A program made the translations under genes and the position numbers. From positions 5,388,713 through 5,452,712 of the forward strand of contig NC_092574.1 of assembly GCF_037975245.1 (NCBI RefSeq): a DNA stretch of 64,000 nucleotides. The letters run 5' to 3'. Shown here piece by piece: positions 35,501 through 50,500 of the stretch (position 1 is its first letter; each line of letters begins with the position of its first letter). Under the pieces are notes generated by a model. It had not been told where the DNA came from, did not search any database, and saw only the letters and a list, made by a program, of their open reading frames with translations. Origin of the DNA: Apostichopus japonicus. Lineage: Eukaryota > Echinodermata > Holothuroidea > Aspidochirotida > Stichopodidae.

Positions 35501-38500
35501 TGAGAGAGAGAGGCCATCGACGGGTAGAACCGAGGGAACGCTCAATCCTAAAACGAATATTACAATAACAAATTACTTAAAGGGATACATTTCCGTTACA
35601 ATATGAATATTCACTTAAACAAATAGGGCTTATCAATTTCATTATTGAAATGTAAATCAGTTTTCCAATGTGCAGTTCAATAGAGGGTGCAAAGTCTTAT
35701 GAGAAACACTTTTACTTGACTCCTGGAATGGGCTTATATTAAATGACCTCATGTAGCGAGTTTTAAAGAGGCGAATGAGATTTTATTGCAAACTAAAGGT
35801 GCTTTCAGATTCATCCTGTGTTTTTCACAGCAGTCTGCAGGGGTCGAAATTTAGAATATTTACCACTATTCCAGCGGAATAGTGGATTTGAAAATACACT
35901 ATTCCGTCTCATTTTCCACTATTCCTTTGAAACAATAAAAAGAAGAAAAAAACATAACAAAATTATATGTTGATTCTTTTGTTGGGTTATTGATAATCAT
36001 TAGTGTTTTGTGTACTGAGGCAAGAAAGCAGGTAACCCATGATGCAGGTTGTAAAACCCACTCACAAGGGCAATGTCAATGGCTAGTTTCGCACACTTCA
36101 GGGTATACGGGTCACACGGACATCTACGGCCCCGCGCAGGAAGGTTGCTGTAATAAATCAGCCTCGCGGGAAATGTTTTGAACAATATTGCCATTCCACA
36201 TTTTTTTTAATTAATATTGTATGTTAGTTAGTTAACGTTTTCTTTCGTATGAATTTGACTTCAGTTCAGCGTTCCCTCTAATGTGCGGGATTCCCTTCAA
36301 CTGACTCAGTAATCCCGCAAAGGAAACATTTGTCTGCTGGAAGTCCCCGCATCGTTTTCTTGCATTCGCGTTAAGTTTATACTCAATGCACAACGTATTC
36401 ACTTCATTGTATAGAGGGGAAAAACGAAAATCAGTAGAGAAAATACCAATTGTGTACAAAAAGTAAGTTGGTACACCTTTCAAATATTACGAAAAGATCG
36501 AGCAAAACACTTTCGAAAAATTCACGCGAATCTGGCATATCGTGCTAAATGCAACTAATGTCATGAAAACAAGGCTCTAGTACACCCATTTATGAATAAA
36601 CCGTAAGACCACATCTGGTGTTAAGCGGGAGAAAAAGTATTTTCTAGAATTTCCAAATATACGCAAAAATAATATCCTACCATAGTTAAGTGTATAGCAA
36701 ATAGCCTAACCACCTCGTCGGTTACGGATCACACGTAACTACAAAACACAACTTATTGTATTTTGCGAAGTTGACGTTTTCTACAAGAACATGGAAACAA
36801 TATTAAGCATTTAGTGAATCATGCCAAGTGGCCTAAAACATGTCATTACAAGGGTTACTTTCATAAAGATGGTAACTATAGGGGCCTTGATATCGTGCTA
36901 TGCTTGTATAGTATGGACTGTGCCTCGTGTATCATGGGGAATATATTGTTTTGTTCATGCGGAGGAGTCAGTTGGCTTGAGGTGTGTTTTACTTATCTAA
37001 ATGTTACGGGGATATTTTACCTTCTTTTCTTGAACGCCTAAGATAATATTTCGCATTACTTTACCGATCCTTTACTGACTGACCTAATTAATTCTAGAAT
37101 GGAGCCAAAACAGTTGAACCCCATGTAACGTTTCTTGGAAACGTGCCAAAAAATGTTAACAAACAGGTGTTAGACGGGATGAGCTCACAGTTGTTTGGCA
37201 ATGTACTTGGGAAAATTCGCAGCACATGTGTAGCCTAACATAGTATTTAAGTAGGGGTAAACACTGCAGTTGTAAACTGATTTACGTATATTCATTGTTA
37301 TAATATGGCAGTCTAGAAACCGGGCTTTGCCGAACGTTGTTTGTTTCATAATATCGGAAGTTTTGTAAGTTAAACTTTTTAAAGATTGTAAGACAATTTA
37401 AATCTCTTTTCATAACATAATATTGCCACAGTCTCCAACTTGTCATTTTAAAATTTTCATCAGTTTCGTGACAATTTAAATTCCAAAATTTGTTATTATT
37501 TTGCATCTTCAACTGCTAATTTTTTATCGCCAGACTCGCAAAATTACCAATATTTTTCGGGGCCTTCGCCCCTGGACACCCACAAGCATAGGCGTAGGAG
37601 CCTTATTTGATTTGGGGGCTGAAACGACTTGCCCGAAAAATATAACCAAAATCGGGAAATCGGCAGTTGTTTTTAGTGTGTTCGCGGAAAATTGAACAAG
37701 GATTTTCAACACTGTACTAACCTGTTACCCACGAGGTGATAATTTTCCCTACATACGCGATGGTATACGGAACGTGTAAGGTGCAATAAATCGGAGGGAA
37801 ATGTAAGGCTTGCTATACTGTGCAAGTGCAGTTGGCCTACGGGACATGTATGTACTGTACGTAACTGCAACTCACGTGTAAAGAGGGTTTCTTTTGTATT
37901 TCTGAGCAAGTTTTAACGCACGGGAAACAAATAAAATTAAAATTGTTGCCTGACTAGTGACAGACAAGTAAATTTAGGTGGATTTGTCAAAGTTTGTTGT
38001 TAGCTATTACTTTTAGCACTATCCATACGGAATAGTGAACCCAAGCAACTTGGTATTCCGTTCATGATTTCACTATCTCGGGATAGCGGAATAGCGTAAA
38101 TTTCGACCCCTGAGTCTGTATATGATGGCATTCTGTCAGCAGGGAAAGGAGTTGTTCTTCATAGGAGGAGAAACCACCAACAATTTCTTTTAGTTGTGTT
38201 TACAGAGTTAGAGTTTAAAAATAACACTACCAGGGACAATCATTTTTCATGATCATCCTCTTTTAGCTGGAATGCAGTCTTTAATCTTCCATTTCTGTTC
38301 CCTAGACCCCCACTAGAAGTTCCCATCGTATGAATAGAAAGTTAGGTCAAAGTTTTCTTCACCTGAAGTATAGAGAGAGAGACTTAACTGAAGCTAGACT
38401 AGATTCAATGCAGTTAAACCATGTCATAGAGCAAGGGTGTTACCAACATAATTAATGTAACTCTATCAACTCTGTAAACCCAGGCCAATGCATTCTCTGA

Positions 38501-41500
38501 GCGTAAGTTTGAAGATGTAAATTGGAGTCTTGATTCCTGGTTGGGTTTGGTGATGATGTACTTGATTTGTCATCCCATTACTGCCTTCAGTTTATTTCTA
38601 GGATGCCACTGGGTCAGTAAAGTATTTTAAGTAACTTTTGTACTCAAAGCCTGCAAGGCAGATGACAGACTTGCAGTAGTGATTCGATACTCATACTCAA
38701 CATAGTTGCCTGTATCCATAGTCAACATAGTTGCCTGTATTCATACTCAACATAGTTGCCTGTATTCATACTCAACATAGTTGCCTGTATTCATACTCAA
38801 CATATAGTTGCCTGTATTCATACTCAACGTAGCTTAGAGCCTTGTACTTGTATTCACATTCAGAGCCGGAACTCTGCTTGTAGGCTACTAGTGTCCAGGC
38901 TGTGGTACTAGTTTAAATCTGTCATTTGATAGTTAAAACTTCCACTGCTCCTGTAGTTCTGTTAGAGCGCCCCCCTTAATGTGACTTTATTATATAAGAC
39001 CTCACTTTACACAACACACTCTTCAAGGTTATTGTTTGTTCTGCAATTGTTTTGTTTATTTAACAGCTGTCCAGAGAAAGGCTTAACATGTGTATTTGCT
39101 TAACAAAGACTAAACATGCAACTCTCTCTTTTTGGATGAAACTACAGCTGTTCCTCTCATTTTTTTTGTTTGGTTCATTAGCTTTTAAATGTGTTGCAAA
39201 GCTGATTGCATTTGCTCCATATTTCAGCATGTTAAAAGTAGGAGGTTCTAACTGTACTTTCGATAAGGTTCAAAGTTTCCAAATTCACAGCCATGGAGAA
39301 GGGTCAAAATAGATAGTATAATGTAAAAACTGGTGACTGCCCTGAAGGAGGAAAGTAAAATAATGTAATGTAAAACATAATTTTGGTTTTTTTTTGTTGG
39401 GTTGGGAAGGAGGTGCAGCTGATTCACACAAATGTTAGGTTTAATTGTGTCCCAGGTAATTTAACATCATTCTAAGCATTAAAAATACCAGCAAGATTAA
39501 TATTGTTAGTATTAAAGTATCCAGACAGGCCAGGTTATGATGCTTCATATTGAACTTGTTATCAAGACTGACTGGTCACATCTGTCCTCTAGTATAGCTA
39601 TGTCTGAGTTTATCTGTGGACTACATGTCCATCGATAGTAAGACGCACGGTCTGAGAAGAAAAGTCTCTACTTTAGTCCAAATAAAACATGACAAGGAAT
39701 CATGAAAGTAATGTAGGCATCAGCATCATCCGTCACAGGTAAACGTTATTATCATTACATTAAATTTGTGGGACACAAGATTGTAATGTAGCAACGGGTT
39801 TGCAGCTCTCTAATTAAAGGATAGGGCTCCTAATCAACACTGAGGAGGAGCATGAATAACATTATGTGGTTTGATCAGAATATAGAACATTTTGCTAATA
39901 GCACATATAATGTCTCCTGAAGATGATACAGGTCCTGTTAAGGGGTCAAATGGGCTGTACTAATAATCAGTCACAGATGGAAGCTAACAAGAAATTTATA
40001 TTTATTTGTAGGGAACAGATCCATGTCGATTTTTGCTCATGACTGGGAAATGCCTCGGAGAAGAGATCAGCCGACAAGGTAAGGGTTTTATGATGCATTA
40101 ATAATACACAAAATATGTTGATACTTACTGTATTATGAAAATGCAATGAAACTCGGCCACAGAGGCAACAAAATGAAATGAACCTGAGGCTAGTAACATC
40201 AGACCAACTTAATAAGTCATTAGTTCTTTGCTACACTAAAGCCTTCATCATGGAAGAAATATATTGAGGAAATTCAAACTGCTCTCAATTGTTGTGATCT
40301 TGAGTTGAAACCACTTTATGCTGAACAGATTAAAATGGTTCGGTCCCTCTGAAAAGTATGCTAATTTCCGTGAAGCAAACATTCTCTTAAGCTTGGACTG
40401 TACAGTGTTGAACTGAAAAAAAAGTTAGAGTTATGTGTATTAACGCACTGAGTTTAGATATAGTAGCCTCCTGCCATGTTTAGGAACCACGGTTCATTTG
40501 ATGGAAGGAAGGACTTAAAGACGTTTCTGATCAATCTTTAATTTCACCGTAGTGGTCCTTTCTGTTTTCCTCTTAAGGGATATTGGCCTACTATCATATC
40601 AGATGAAAATAAGTCTTTGAAGATGTTAGGTTAAGTATTGGAAAACCAGTACATTGGACACTTGGTTGTCATGGCAACTAAGCTCACTGAAATTGTTAAT
40701 GGTTTTTCGAAGTAAAGGACGGTAATGTGTACATGTGACTAGTCTGGTAAAAGCATTTTACACACATTATACCTAAATGCTATCCATCAATCCTTTTCAA
40801 GCACAGTAGCAAAATTTAGGTTTGTATGCAGTCACAGGGTTTCATTTATATATTGTAAGGCCCTTTGTCAGCAGCGATAAGGAAAGGATATGCAATCAAA
40901 CTTTGAGCCATCTTGTCAAATTTTGGATACTATATCACTGGTCTTATTTTGTTAAGTTAATATCAGAGGGTGTGAAACTTATTAGCAGTGACCATTTAAT
41001 GTCCAGCTGAGAGCTGGATTATTCACCACAGAGAAACAAACAGAAATCATTTATAGCATAAACTTTACAAACTGAACACCATGCTGGCATTTGGGATAGT
41101 CTTTAATTTTATAGCATATATCTCAAAAGAAGTGGTATTAATTGGCCTATTCTTCCAAATGATTGCTTCAGAAGAATCCTTGACCACAATAATGCTCAAT
41201 ACTAAGACAACCTGCTATGCTGTATATACTAAAGTAAACAGGACAGATTTCTTATATAACTTAATACAGTCAGTTTGTAATGCGTATAGCGTCTGGATAT
41301 GTGCGGTTCGTCATGCACCTTGTTTTAGTTTGGTCAGTAAAGTTACCAACTCCACATACTGCAGTGCAGTGGCGGGAGCTAGGGGTATTGGTCAAGGGGG
41401 GCGAGAATGGTCTGTAGGGGCGCTTTCGACACTATCTCAGTGGAGCGCCACCATAGGTTGGCGCTGAGCGTACAAAAATATTTTGAGTAAAGATACTCCC

Positions 41501-44500
41501 TAGATCGCCGGAAATGACCCTTTCATGGCCTTGCTAATTTGCAGATAAATGAAGAATAATAGGTGTCATCGCCAACAAAATGTGACAAATGTCAATAGGT
41601 AGATGAGAGCGCAATAAAAAAGTCAATAATCGCAAATAAGTAAAAAGTGGTAAAAAGCTGAAAAGGGCGCAGCAGTCCATTTGAGTCCGTCAGGGGGGGC
41701 ATTTCCCCCCCCCCCCGACTGTATGGACGCTCCGCCATTGCTGCAGTGCTGTACACAGCTATCACCCTCAACACTGTGCGGGTATAGTGATATACTAGTA
41801 CATAAAAGACAAGTCTGCTTCATCTTTGCAGTTGCTTATATCAAACTCGTCAGAATACAAGCTGCACAGTGAGAGTAGAATTACTTACTGCAATACTATG
41901 AACTACTATATTCATAAAGCTATGGTTTGTAAGAGTCAGCTTTCATCTGGTTCACAGAAAACAAATGAAAGGGATTGTTTTCCACAAAGCTTTTGGGATG
42001 CTTTTGAAAGTGTGGTACTTCCAATGTTAGGTGACCAGCTTTGATAATGCACTGTAAGCTAAATTTGCTAAAACTATATGCATGATCTTACAGCAACCCT
42101 GTGCTAAATATTTTAAAGTATACTATTTGGTATCACATTCTCTGACCTTATTAATTTTTTTAATTATAATTCTTTATTGGCTTATCTTTTTTTTTCTTGA
42201 TTTATTTTCTGTTTGAATATCATACTGTGATATCTTTTGGTAGGCCAAGTATTCTAAAGTGCATTGGAATTATGGAATAACATACTGTGATGTCTTTACA
42301 TAGGCTGAGTATTCTATAGTGCATTGGAATTATTAAATAACATACTTTGATGTCTTTAGGTAGGCCAAGTATTCTTAAGTGCGTTAGAATGATTGCATAA
42401 CATACTGTGATGTCTTTAAGAAGGCTTCGTATTCTATAGTGCATTAGAATGATTGCATAACATACTGTGATGTCTTTACATAGGCCGAGTATTCTAAAGT
42501 GCATAGGGACATGCAACTTTGATGGTTTCTCAGTACAAGTCACAGAAACCATTCATGTGGTGCGTATGTTAATTCATGAACAAATAGAATAAGAAATGTG
42601 ACAAATGAGCAACACGTATTATCATTTTTCAATTCCATCGACAAACCAAACAATTCATACATTTTCTAATGAAGAAATTTATGATCTCTTAAAATCCATT
42701 TGAAGGTAACCAATTGTGAACATTGAATAAGATTGACCATCACAGATGCTGACATATATGTGATGTAGAAAAGCTTCCCCCACCAATGTACACTTTGCAA
42801 AATAAATATGACAACTAATACTCCCTCTCTTACTATACAGTTCTCCCACACCCCACCCCCCCTCCCCCTCTACCCTACTTTATCTGGTTTTAAAAAGCTT
42901 GCCAATCGGTAGGAAGTTAAATCATTTAGACAGGCAATACTGCAATACACAAGAGTCTTACAGGTAACCAAACAGGATATCCATAGTGTGAAACAGAAGA
43001 ATTAAGCTCACACTTAGATGTGGATGTCAAGTATACCTTCTTCTGTTTTGATGACTGAGGGAGTAGGAGGACAGTTGGGAGTCTGACCCCGTGACCTCGA
43101 AGAATGATCAACGATTACGCATATCATTAAATTTGAATTTGCCCGCATTTTACGTAAAGTCGGTCCTACGTTTCACTCACAGAATTTACAGACATTGATA
43201 GTTTACAACTTACCGGAACCTCACAGAATGGATTAAAAGTAATTCCAATGTATGGTAGGGCAAAGATACCCGAGAAAAATTCAACGAAAACCTATGAAAC
43301 AACGATTGCAATCCAACTTCGTCCTCACACATGTATTCCTAACTGACACAAAATAGGTCAAAACGAACCAACGAAAGAGAGTTACAGCAAAAAAGTTCTC
43401 CCATTTGTGGATCTTGTACTCTCCTACATGATGCTGTAAAGATTAGGTGAAATGGTTGTCTAAGACGGCCAGTCACAAAACGATTACCTCGACTCGGCGA
43501 TTTTGTTGCTGTCGCCGCCATTTTGAAATTAGGTAGACTTTCGCCAAGCCGTTTGCATGCTATGGGCTACTACCGACAAGACTTCACTCAAATCGTTTTC
43601 AATGTAGTGGAACCAATTCCTTTAGTGTACGGTCTATTAGGAATGCTACGTTTTGTGGCGTAATTTAAGTTGTGATAAGGTTTGGAAGAAATTTTGTCCC
43701 AAATTCTAATATATGATTACGTAAAATGTGAAATTACTGAGAGCTGCGTATGGGAGGGGTAAGAGAGACAAAATGGGGGAGGGGGCAAGGGAGATGGTGT
43801 TTCCTTTCTAGCTAAATTAATGGTGGTAACTATTAAGGTAACACAAATTTTTCTGAGTCTGTTGTCAAAACTGAAGGGGTCATACCACATGTCGAATATA
43901 CAAAGGTAACATGGCCTAGGCCAAACCTTATTTCTAGTTGTTTTCTAAGGAACTTCCAACAATTCCGAATGATTTATACCTACAATACCAAATGATTTAT
44001 ACTTACCCACTTACCATAATTCCACAGCAGCCCTTACTCAGTGAGATTCTGCAAAGCTGGGTACTCATCTGTTGCTTATATTCATCAATAAATATCAGTT
44101 AACAGTTTTCCAGTCAATACCAATCCTTGTTTGGTTCATGTATCACACTACATAACCACTTGTCAATATTGGAGTTAAGTACTGTGGCTTGGGTAGGGGT
44201 GTGTTGTTTAGGGGAGGGGTGTGGTGTTTTTAGGGGTTTTGGGGGAGGGAATGTGGTGCTTAGCGGATTTGGGGAAGGGTTTTGAGGTTCCCAGCTTTGG
44301 GATGGGTGTGGTGTTCACCAGCTTTGGGAAGAGTTAGGGTATTTTGGAGGGATGAAGTGGTTTTGCCACATATGGGGACTTTAATTAAAAGTGGACTTTC
44401 AGTACACAGGACGTGTTTGGATACATTACGTTCTATGGATACTCTGACCAAATATTTTGAGTAGGGCTGTTTTCTTTTTCACATGCATAGTAGAACATTA

Positions 44501-47500
44501 GTCAACAGTGGAAATAGAGTTGCCTGGTCTTTTATTGATTTTATAACTGTAACAATAAGGCACTTTAAGCAACAGAAAAAAGAAAACAAAAACATTTGGT
44601 GTGACACTCTCCATGAAAGAACATGTTTTAATGTCCTGTGAAAATATGGGCATGAAATATAAATTACTTCGATCACTTCAAAGTGAAATACTTTGTTCAA
44701 ATGGAAGGAATAGCTTAACAAAATTTGAATACTTCTTGAAATGAAACACACTTCATACTGTGAAGACTTCATACAATAATATTGTCTGAAAAAAAAGTCA
44801 CACACAATGTCAAGTGCATTATGACTGGAAGGGGTATTTCAAGGTGGCATAGTGAAGGCATGACATAGCAACAACAGTTCAGGTGGCAGGATGGATAGTT
44901 TTGTAACTTTGAAATGGTGAGATATACCTGTGACATATAGCATAAGATTAAAATTAAAAGACAAATATATAAAAGTAAAAGGTAAGAGTAGAAACTAGAA
45001 AGTAAATAAATAAGTCCAAACTTGACATATAACTTTAACAACCTGGTCTTCTTCAGAAATAGGAGCACCAATAGCAGCCCAACGATCCATAATTCCTTTC
45101 ATATAATTCAAATTATTTCCAACTGAGTTGCCCTCTGCCATTTCAGTTCTGAGGTACTTTTTCTTGAGCTGAATTTTGTTGGTTAGAGAATCCTTTTCGA
45201 ACAGAGTACGCAAGGCATCCTAAGCATCACTTGGTTTGTCACTTGTTGTAATTATTTCCAGCTGACTAGATGCTATTGCAAGCACAATGGTGAAAAATGC
45301 CAGTTGTGTCTTTTTCAAGTTTGCACTCTTCTACTTCTCACATACAGTAACCCCCAACTTTCCTGAGCCATCCTCATAGCCCACAGGTCTTTTGCAAGAA
45401 ACAAATGTCTCATCTGGAAATTCCATGTCAGCCAGTTCGAGCCATCCATTTTGTTAATTTTCCACGTCATATCTTCTGTTGTTCCAGCCATATTGGTCAG
45501 TTGTCACGACTAAATTAACCAATTTAAGTACCGACATTTCCCAAGAAATGGTTCCAAAATCAGCACATAAATTCCAAACAACAATCTATTCTACACAGTT
45601 AACTTCCAGTGTATGTGTCTGGGCCAATAACCTGTTCGAGTTAGCTAGAGAATAGGCATGAGACTGCTGAGTATATTACAGCCTGTTGCTGCACACAACT
45701 TGTTCTTTCTATAAGAGTATAACAGAAACTGAGGAAAAATGTAAATTACATATATATAGAAAACAAAATTGCTTAAAGGTAGCACACTAATAATACAACC
45801 TGATTAAACAAACAATAGTTTGGAGCAGAGTTGTAACAACAGGCACTTAACTGATCCACAGGCTGCATTCCTTCTTACTACGGGTACATATAACAGAGCT
45901 AGGAACTTAAAGATGTATAGTATTAAATAGAATGTGAGACTACATTTATTAACAGATTTCTATAAATAAACTCTTATATGAAGACTTCAGATTTGAGGAT
46001 AATAAACATGGGGATGTAATAAACTCTGGAAGCTCTCTGGGCTAACACTTAATACCAGTGGAACTGCATTTTGCAATGTTAGTCATTATACATAACAAAA
46101 CAAATTTAATAGTGAATGAAACTTTTCTTCTTTTTGGGAATAACTTTTTTTGGGTCATATATACATGGGAAAGCACCTTAGAGAAATCTGTGTGTGACAT
46201 ACACACACACATAGGGAAGACTGTACGTGAATGACTAACTAAGTACTTCTACTACTGTACCTATCATAGAAAAAAACTTAACTATAAAAAGATCGTAAAC
46301 TCTCGTTAACAGCAAAACATGTTGTCACAAAATGATCCCTGATAATGTTTAAGTCACCTGGAATTATAGTAGCTATGTACAACTACATGGCTCTATGAGG
46401 TGCAATTGTTCTCAAGTACCAGCAGTAGGTCTAACTGTAATAGCAATAGGTATAAAGTGTAAGCAGTATTAAGCAAGCTAGTTTTATTTCTGTGTTACGT
46501 ATCTTGCTCTACCTAACTACATATTAAGCATAGGGAATTGGGCCTAGACTGAAGTCATGGATCTAATAACGGTCTTGAACACTTGTAACAAAGTGACATT
46601 GAAATGGATCCCGATCCCAGGATGGAGGAAATTTTCACCCAGTCCAGCTTTAATAAAACTCATAATAAGCCATGATCTTAACTTATACATAGTACAAAGG
46701 CAGTCTACTAGTACTACTCATAATTTTTGTATAATAATAATAATACTAAATTGTATCTTATGCAGTCCAAATCTTTTCAAGAACATGCCCCTTAGAATTA
46801 TTACACAAGGACAAGAAGGCGTAGGCTAAGAACTAAAGGTTATAAGCCTTAGTCCGTTATTAAAATTGGACTAAACTATGCAGGTATTCTAGTATTACTA
46901 AAACTAGGCTAGGGCCTACCTGTAGTAAAAACTTGTCGTAGTATATTACTTTAGTAAATACGAAAGTACTAGGCCTATAGGCTAGCCTAGGCTATAGTAA
47001 TATTACTGTCCGCTATGCCCTCGAATTTTTAAATTTTAACTATTTAGTAGCCATAAGTGGTACCGTGACTTATCAACTCCCTGATTTTTCCATATTAACG
47101 CAAAAAAATGAAGGGAATCTATGCCGAATAGAAAGATTACGAAAAATACGAGACGTTGCAAATCTAGCACTAGCTACATCATAGTCGACATATAGCGCTA
47201 GGCTGCACGTTATAGGATACGGTGCTTTCGTGTATATGTGTATTATGTACGTTAGGATACATGTATTAGGGGCAACCAAAACCACATAGGAGCACCATTT
47301 TCGTTGACCAAAAAATCACACTTTTCGGGGGAGTTACAACTTTTCTGAAAAATATGAGTAAGATTCAAGCTTATATATTACAAAAATGCTATTTTCACGG
47401 TTAAAAGTTGTCTAAGACGCGAAAGTCACATAACGATAGACGTCGACTCGATTTGACTTACCTTTATGTTTTTGCGTTGGTCGTCGATAAGAAAATGCAC

Positions 47501-50500
47501 TGTTCTATTGGTAAAATCTTCGTTTCTTTCCGGAAATGATCGTATTTGAGTCTCTAAAGTATCCTTTATCGAGCTACGATACTCGTAAACCCGAATGACA
47601 TTGGGATGTTTGCGAATTTTACCGATTACATCCATACATGGAAGTAGCGAACCGAAGTCCGTAGAACCGGATTTGCGCGAAACAATTACTTCCGGGTCAA
47701 GTAGCTGTGCTCGAAAATTTGCTAGTAACGGTCATATATTGAGGTCAGACTTCCAACTGGAGGAGAAGGGGTTCTGTGATTAAATGGTATCCCTCACCCG
47801 GATCCATGTGCAGAAGAAGTCAGCTGTTGCTGCTGATGGTAGTAACATGGTGACCTGATTTTGTCATATCCACAAATTGAAAAGGTTGTTTAAGATACTT
47901 CATCTCTGTGCAGAAAATCAAATTGTTTTGTCAGTTATTGTGTCCTAGTAGCTTTGTAAAGTATGTTTGGGGTACGGTCTGCATGACCTTGACCCGGTAA
48001 GAAATGATCATTTTAACAGCAATCGTCCTATATTGCTTCCGCTCAAAACCAATCTTGGGATATAATCACTACCTACAAAGGTGGGTTACGACATTGTTTT
48101 AGACAGATGATTATGTTAGCCATTGTGTCAAGTATCTAATAAAGCTCATTTTCGGAAGCAGCCCAATAGCAAACATAAGACAAGATCTTTGTCATCTGAA
48201 ATAACATTTAAAATTCATGGCACACATTGAACTTGGACAATGGTGCTAGATTTTCATCTTTAAATACCCTTTGAAGTTCAAGAAGTAAGAGGAAGAAGAA
48301 GAAGCAGGACATGATTTTTTTTCTGTTCATTAAACTTTCATTAAACTTCATTAAACTTTCATTAAACTTTCATTAAACTTTAGTTCATTAAACTTTTAGA
48401 TAATATATAAACAAGTAGCATTGGGGTTATGTAGAGGCACTCATTTAATCCTCAAGTTGCAATGAAAAGGAGACTTTATTGTTTTTGCCACATTGAATGT
48501 TCGCAAATTAAATTCTGCTAAAGAACCTGCTTCACGTACAACAGAGTAGACCCCTTTCAATTTCTGAGATGGACTTACAAACTTGGCAAACTTTTCAGTT
48601 GTTATGGTTCTTCAATTGTGCTGGAAGCAGATAATCATCCGGCTGTCAGTCAAACTGTCGTATATTTTGTTCCTGGCTTTTATTAGTGATAGCATTAGGT
48701 GGACATATACCCCCCATAACTGGTTCTACAACAACCAAAATGATAATCACTATTTCAGAGCCCTCATTACTTTTGTCAGATTTATTTCCTGGCTCTGTGT
48801 CTGTGTCTGAGAACCATTTACTGGACTCCAACCTTGAATTTTGCACTTTTTCAAAAGTTTTGGTACTGTATGCAAGTAATAAATTCCAAATATAGTTAAT
48901 CTTTTACAAGTTTTCAATTAACTTTCCGACTGGAATAGTGAAAATCTCAACAATTCCCAACTCTGCGACTATTAAGGGTAGTCTGTCCACTTTATCCAAT
49001 CTCATGTCTTTTCCTCCAATAATGGATTTTCATTGAGTGAGAATTTCCGAGTTGGGTATCAGCTGTCTAGCCTGTGATACATATTACTGTGGGTCTTAAA
49101 TTTAGCTGTTCTTAATTAAACCAACAGCAGTCAACCTTTAGACACAAGGAAATACTGCTTTAGCAGATGAACAGAGAGATATCTGTGATATTATTTGACA
49201 AGCCTGACAGGTTGTCATACTTTAGTCAAATGTTAAAAGCACTCACTGCCGGTGATGTTATCTTGACACTATTAGAGACTTTTCTAGAACCAATTGGTCG
49301 CTCTTAATAATCTTTTGTCAACATATCTTCATTTCGGACATTTGGCTCCAGGATTAGACCAAAGTTCTTATATATATATATATATATATATATATAACCA
49401 TGGCAACCAAAGTAAACCACAACATTTTGCTTTCTCTTCTACTTTGATGACTTCTACCAACAAACAGGTGAAGCTGTGCTGGTATTTTAATGTCTGGCTT
49501 ATACACTACCAGTAAAACTGGTCAACCGATAAGCCTGAAACGATGATTGTTGGATAGGGGTGGGGAGGAGGTGATTAAGATTGTTAAGGGGACATATAAA
49601 ATTGCTCAAAATTATGCAAGATGCTTATGAAAACAAGCGTATAGATATCTCAGAAGGTAAAACTCAAACTCAAAACTAAATATTTGTCCCATATTTAGAT
49701 TCTTCATATCTTTATTGCAATTGCACAGTTCCATGTGACCGCATGATGAATGAGACATGACCACTGAGTGTAACACACAACAACTTCAACAATCATATAC
49801 TGTACTGTCACCATCTGCTATTCCTTAATATTCCTAAGTGTGTGATAGGACATTCCTCGGTTTGTGAGGGAATAACTTTGGAAAGTCTTAGAATCTACAG
49901 GATAGTACTCTTGAAAGCTTTGGTACTTTCAGTAAGAAAAGCTTTTTTTGTCTGCAAATGTCTATTCATTGAGCCTAGCTTAGTACTTTACATTGACATG
50001 GACAATAACACCAATGGTGAGTCTTTTGAGGTACACTATTCCAAGATCAATGTTTATTTGCAGGTTTGTGTATTCAATAATAACAGGTTGATCTAGTGTT
50101 GAATATGGCACCCTCAAGGATGATATTAAAGCTGCATTGTGCCGCATCCTATTATAAACACTGCAAAAATGATACTACTCAACAATCAAATCCTTAGCAA
50201 CAGCATGTACATAGCAGACAATCAAAACCAAATCATGAAATGCACTTTTTTGGGTATATTTTGACCCTTTGAAAAGACTGAGAATAAAATGAGAAATCCT
50301 GATGTAAGTTAAAGCAAATGCAAGACCATCTCCTGCCTGTACTTACACAACGATTCATTTTCAAGATGTTACTCAAATCATGCAGGGCGCAGATGGTCTG
50401 ACCATTCCAACTCATGACTATACATTCAATGGACATTGTCACACAATCACTGTGTACTACACTAGATTTACCTGTAATGTGTATCACAGACTTTCTAAAC

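Noticed and set aside
36232-36483. Minus-strand 83-codon frame inside the 2.3-kb element as a transposase piece
   Set aside because: No BED finger, DDE or hAT dimerisation motif can be seen.
42220-42552. 110-codon minus-strand frame
   Set aside because: By-product of the 60-bp array.
48583-48895. Overlapping open frames on both strands
   Set aside because: None has a recognisable domain, and overlap on both strands suggests chance.
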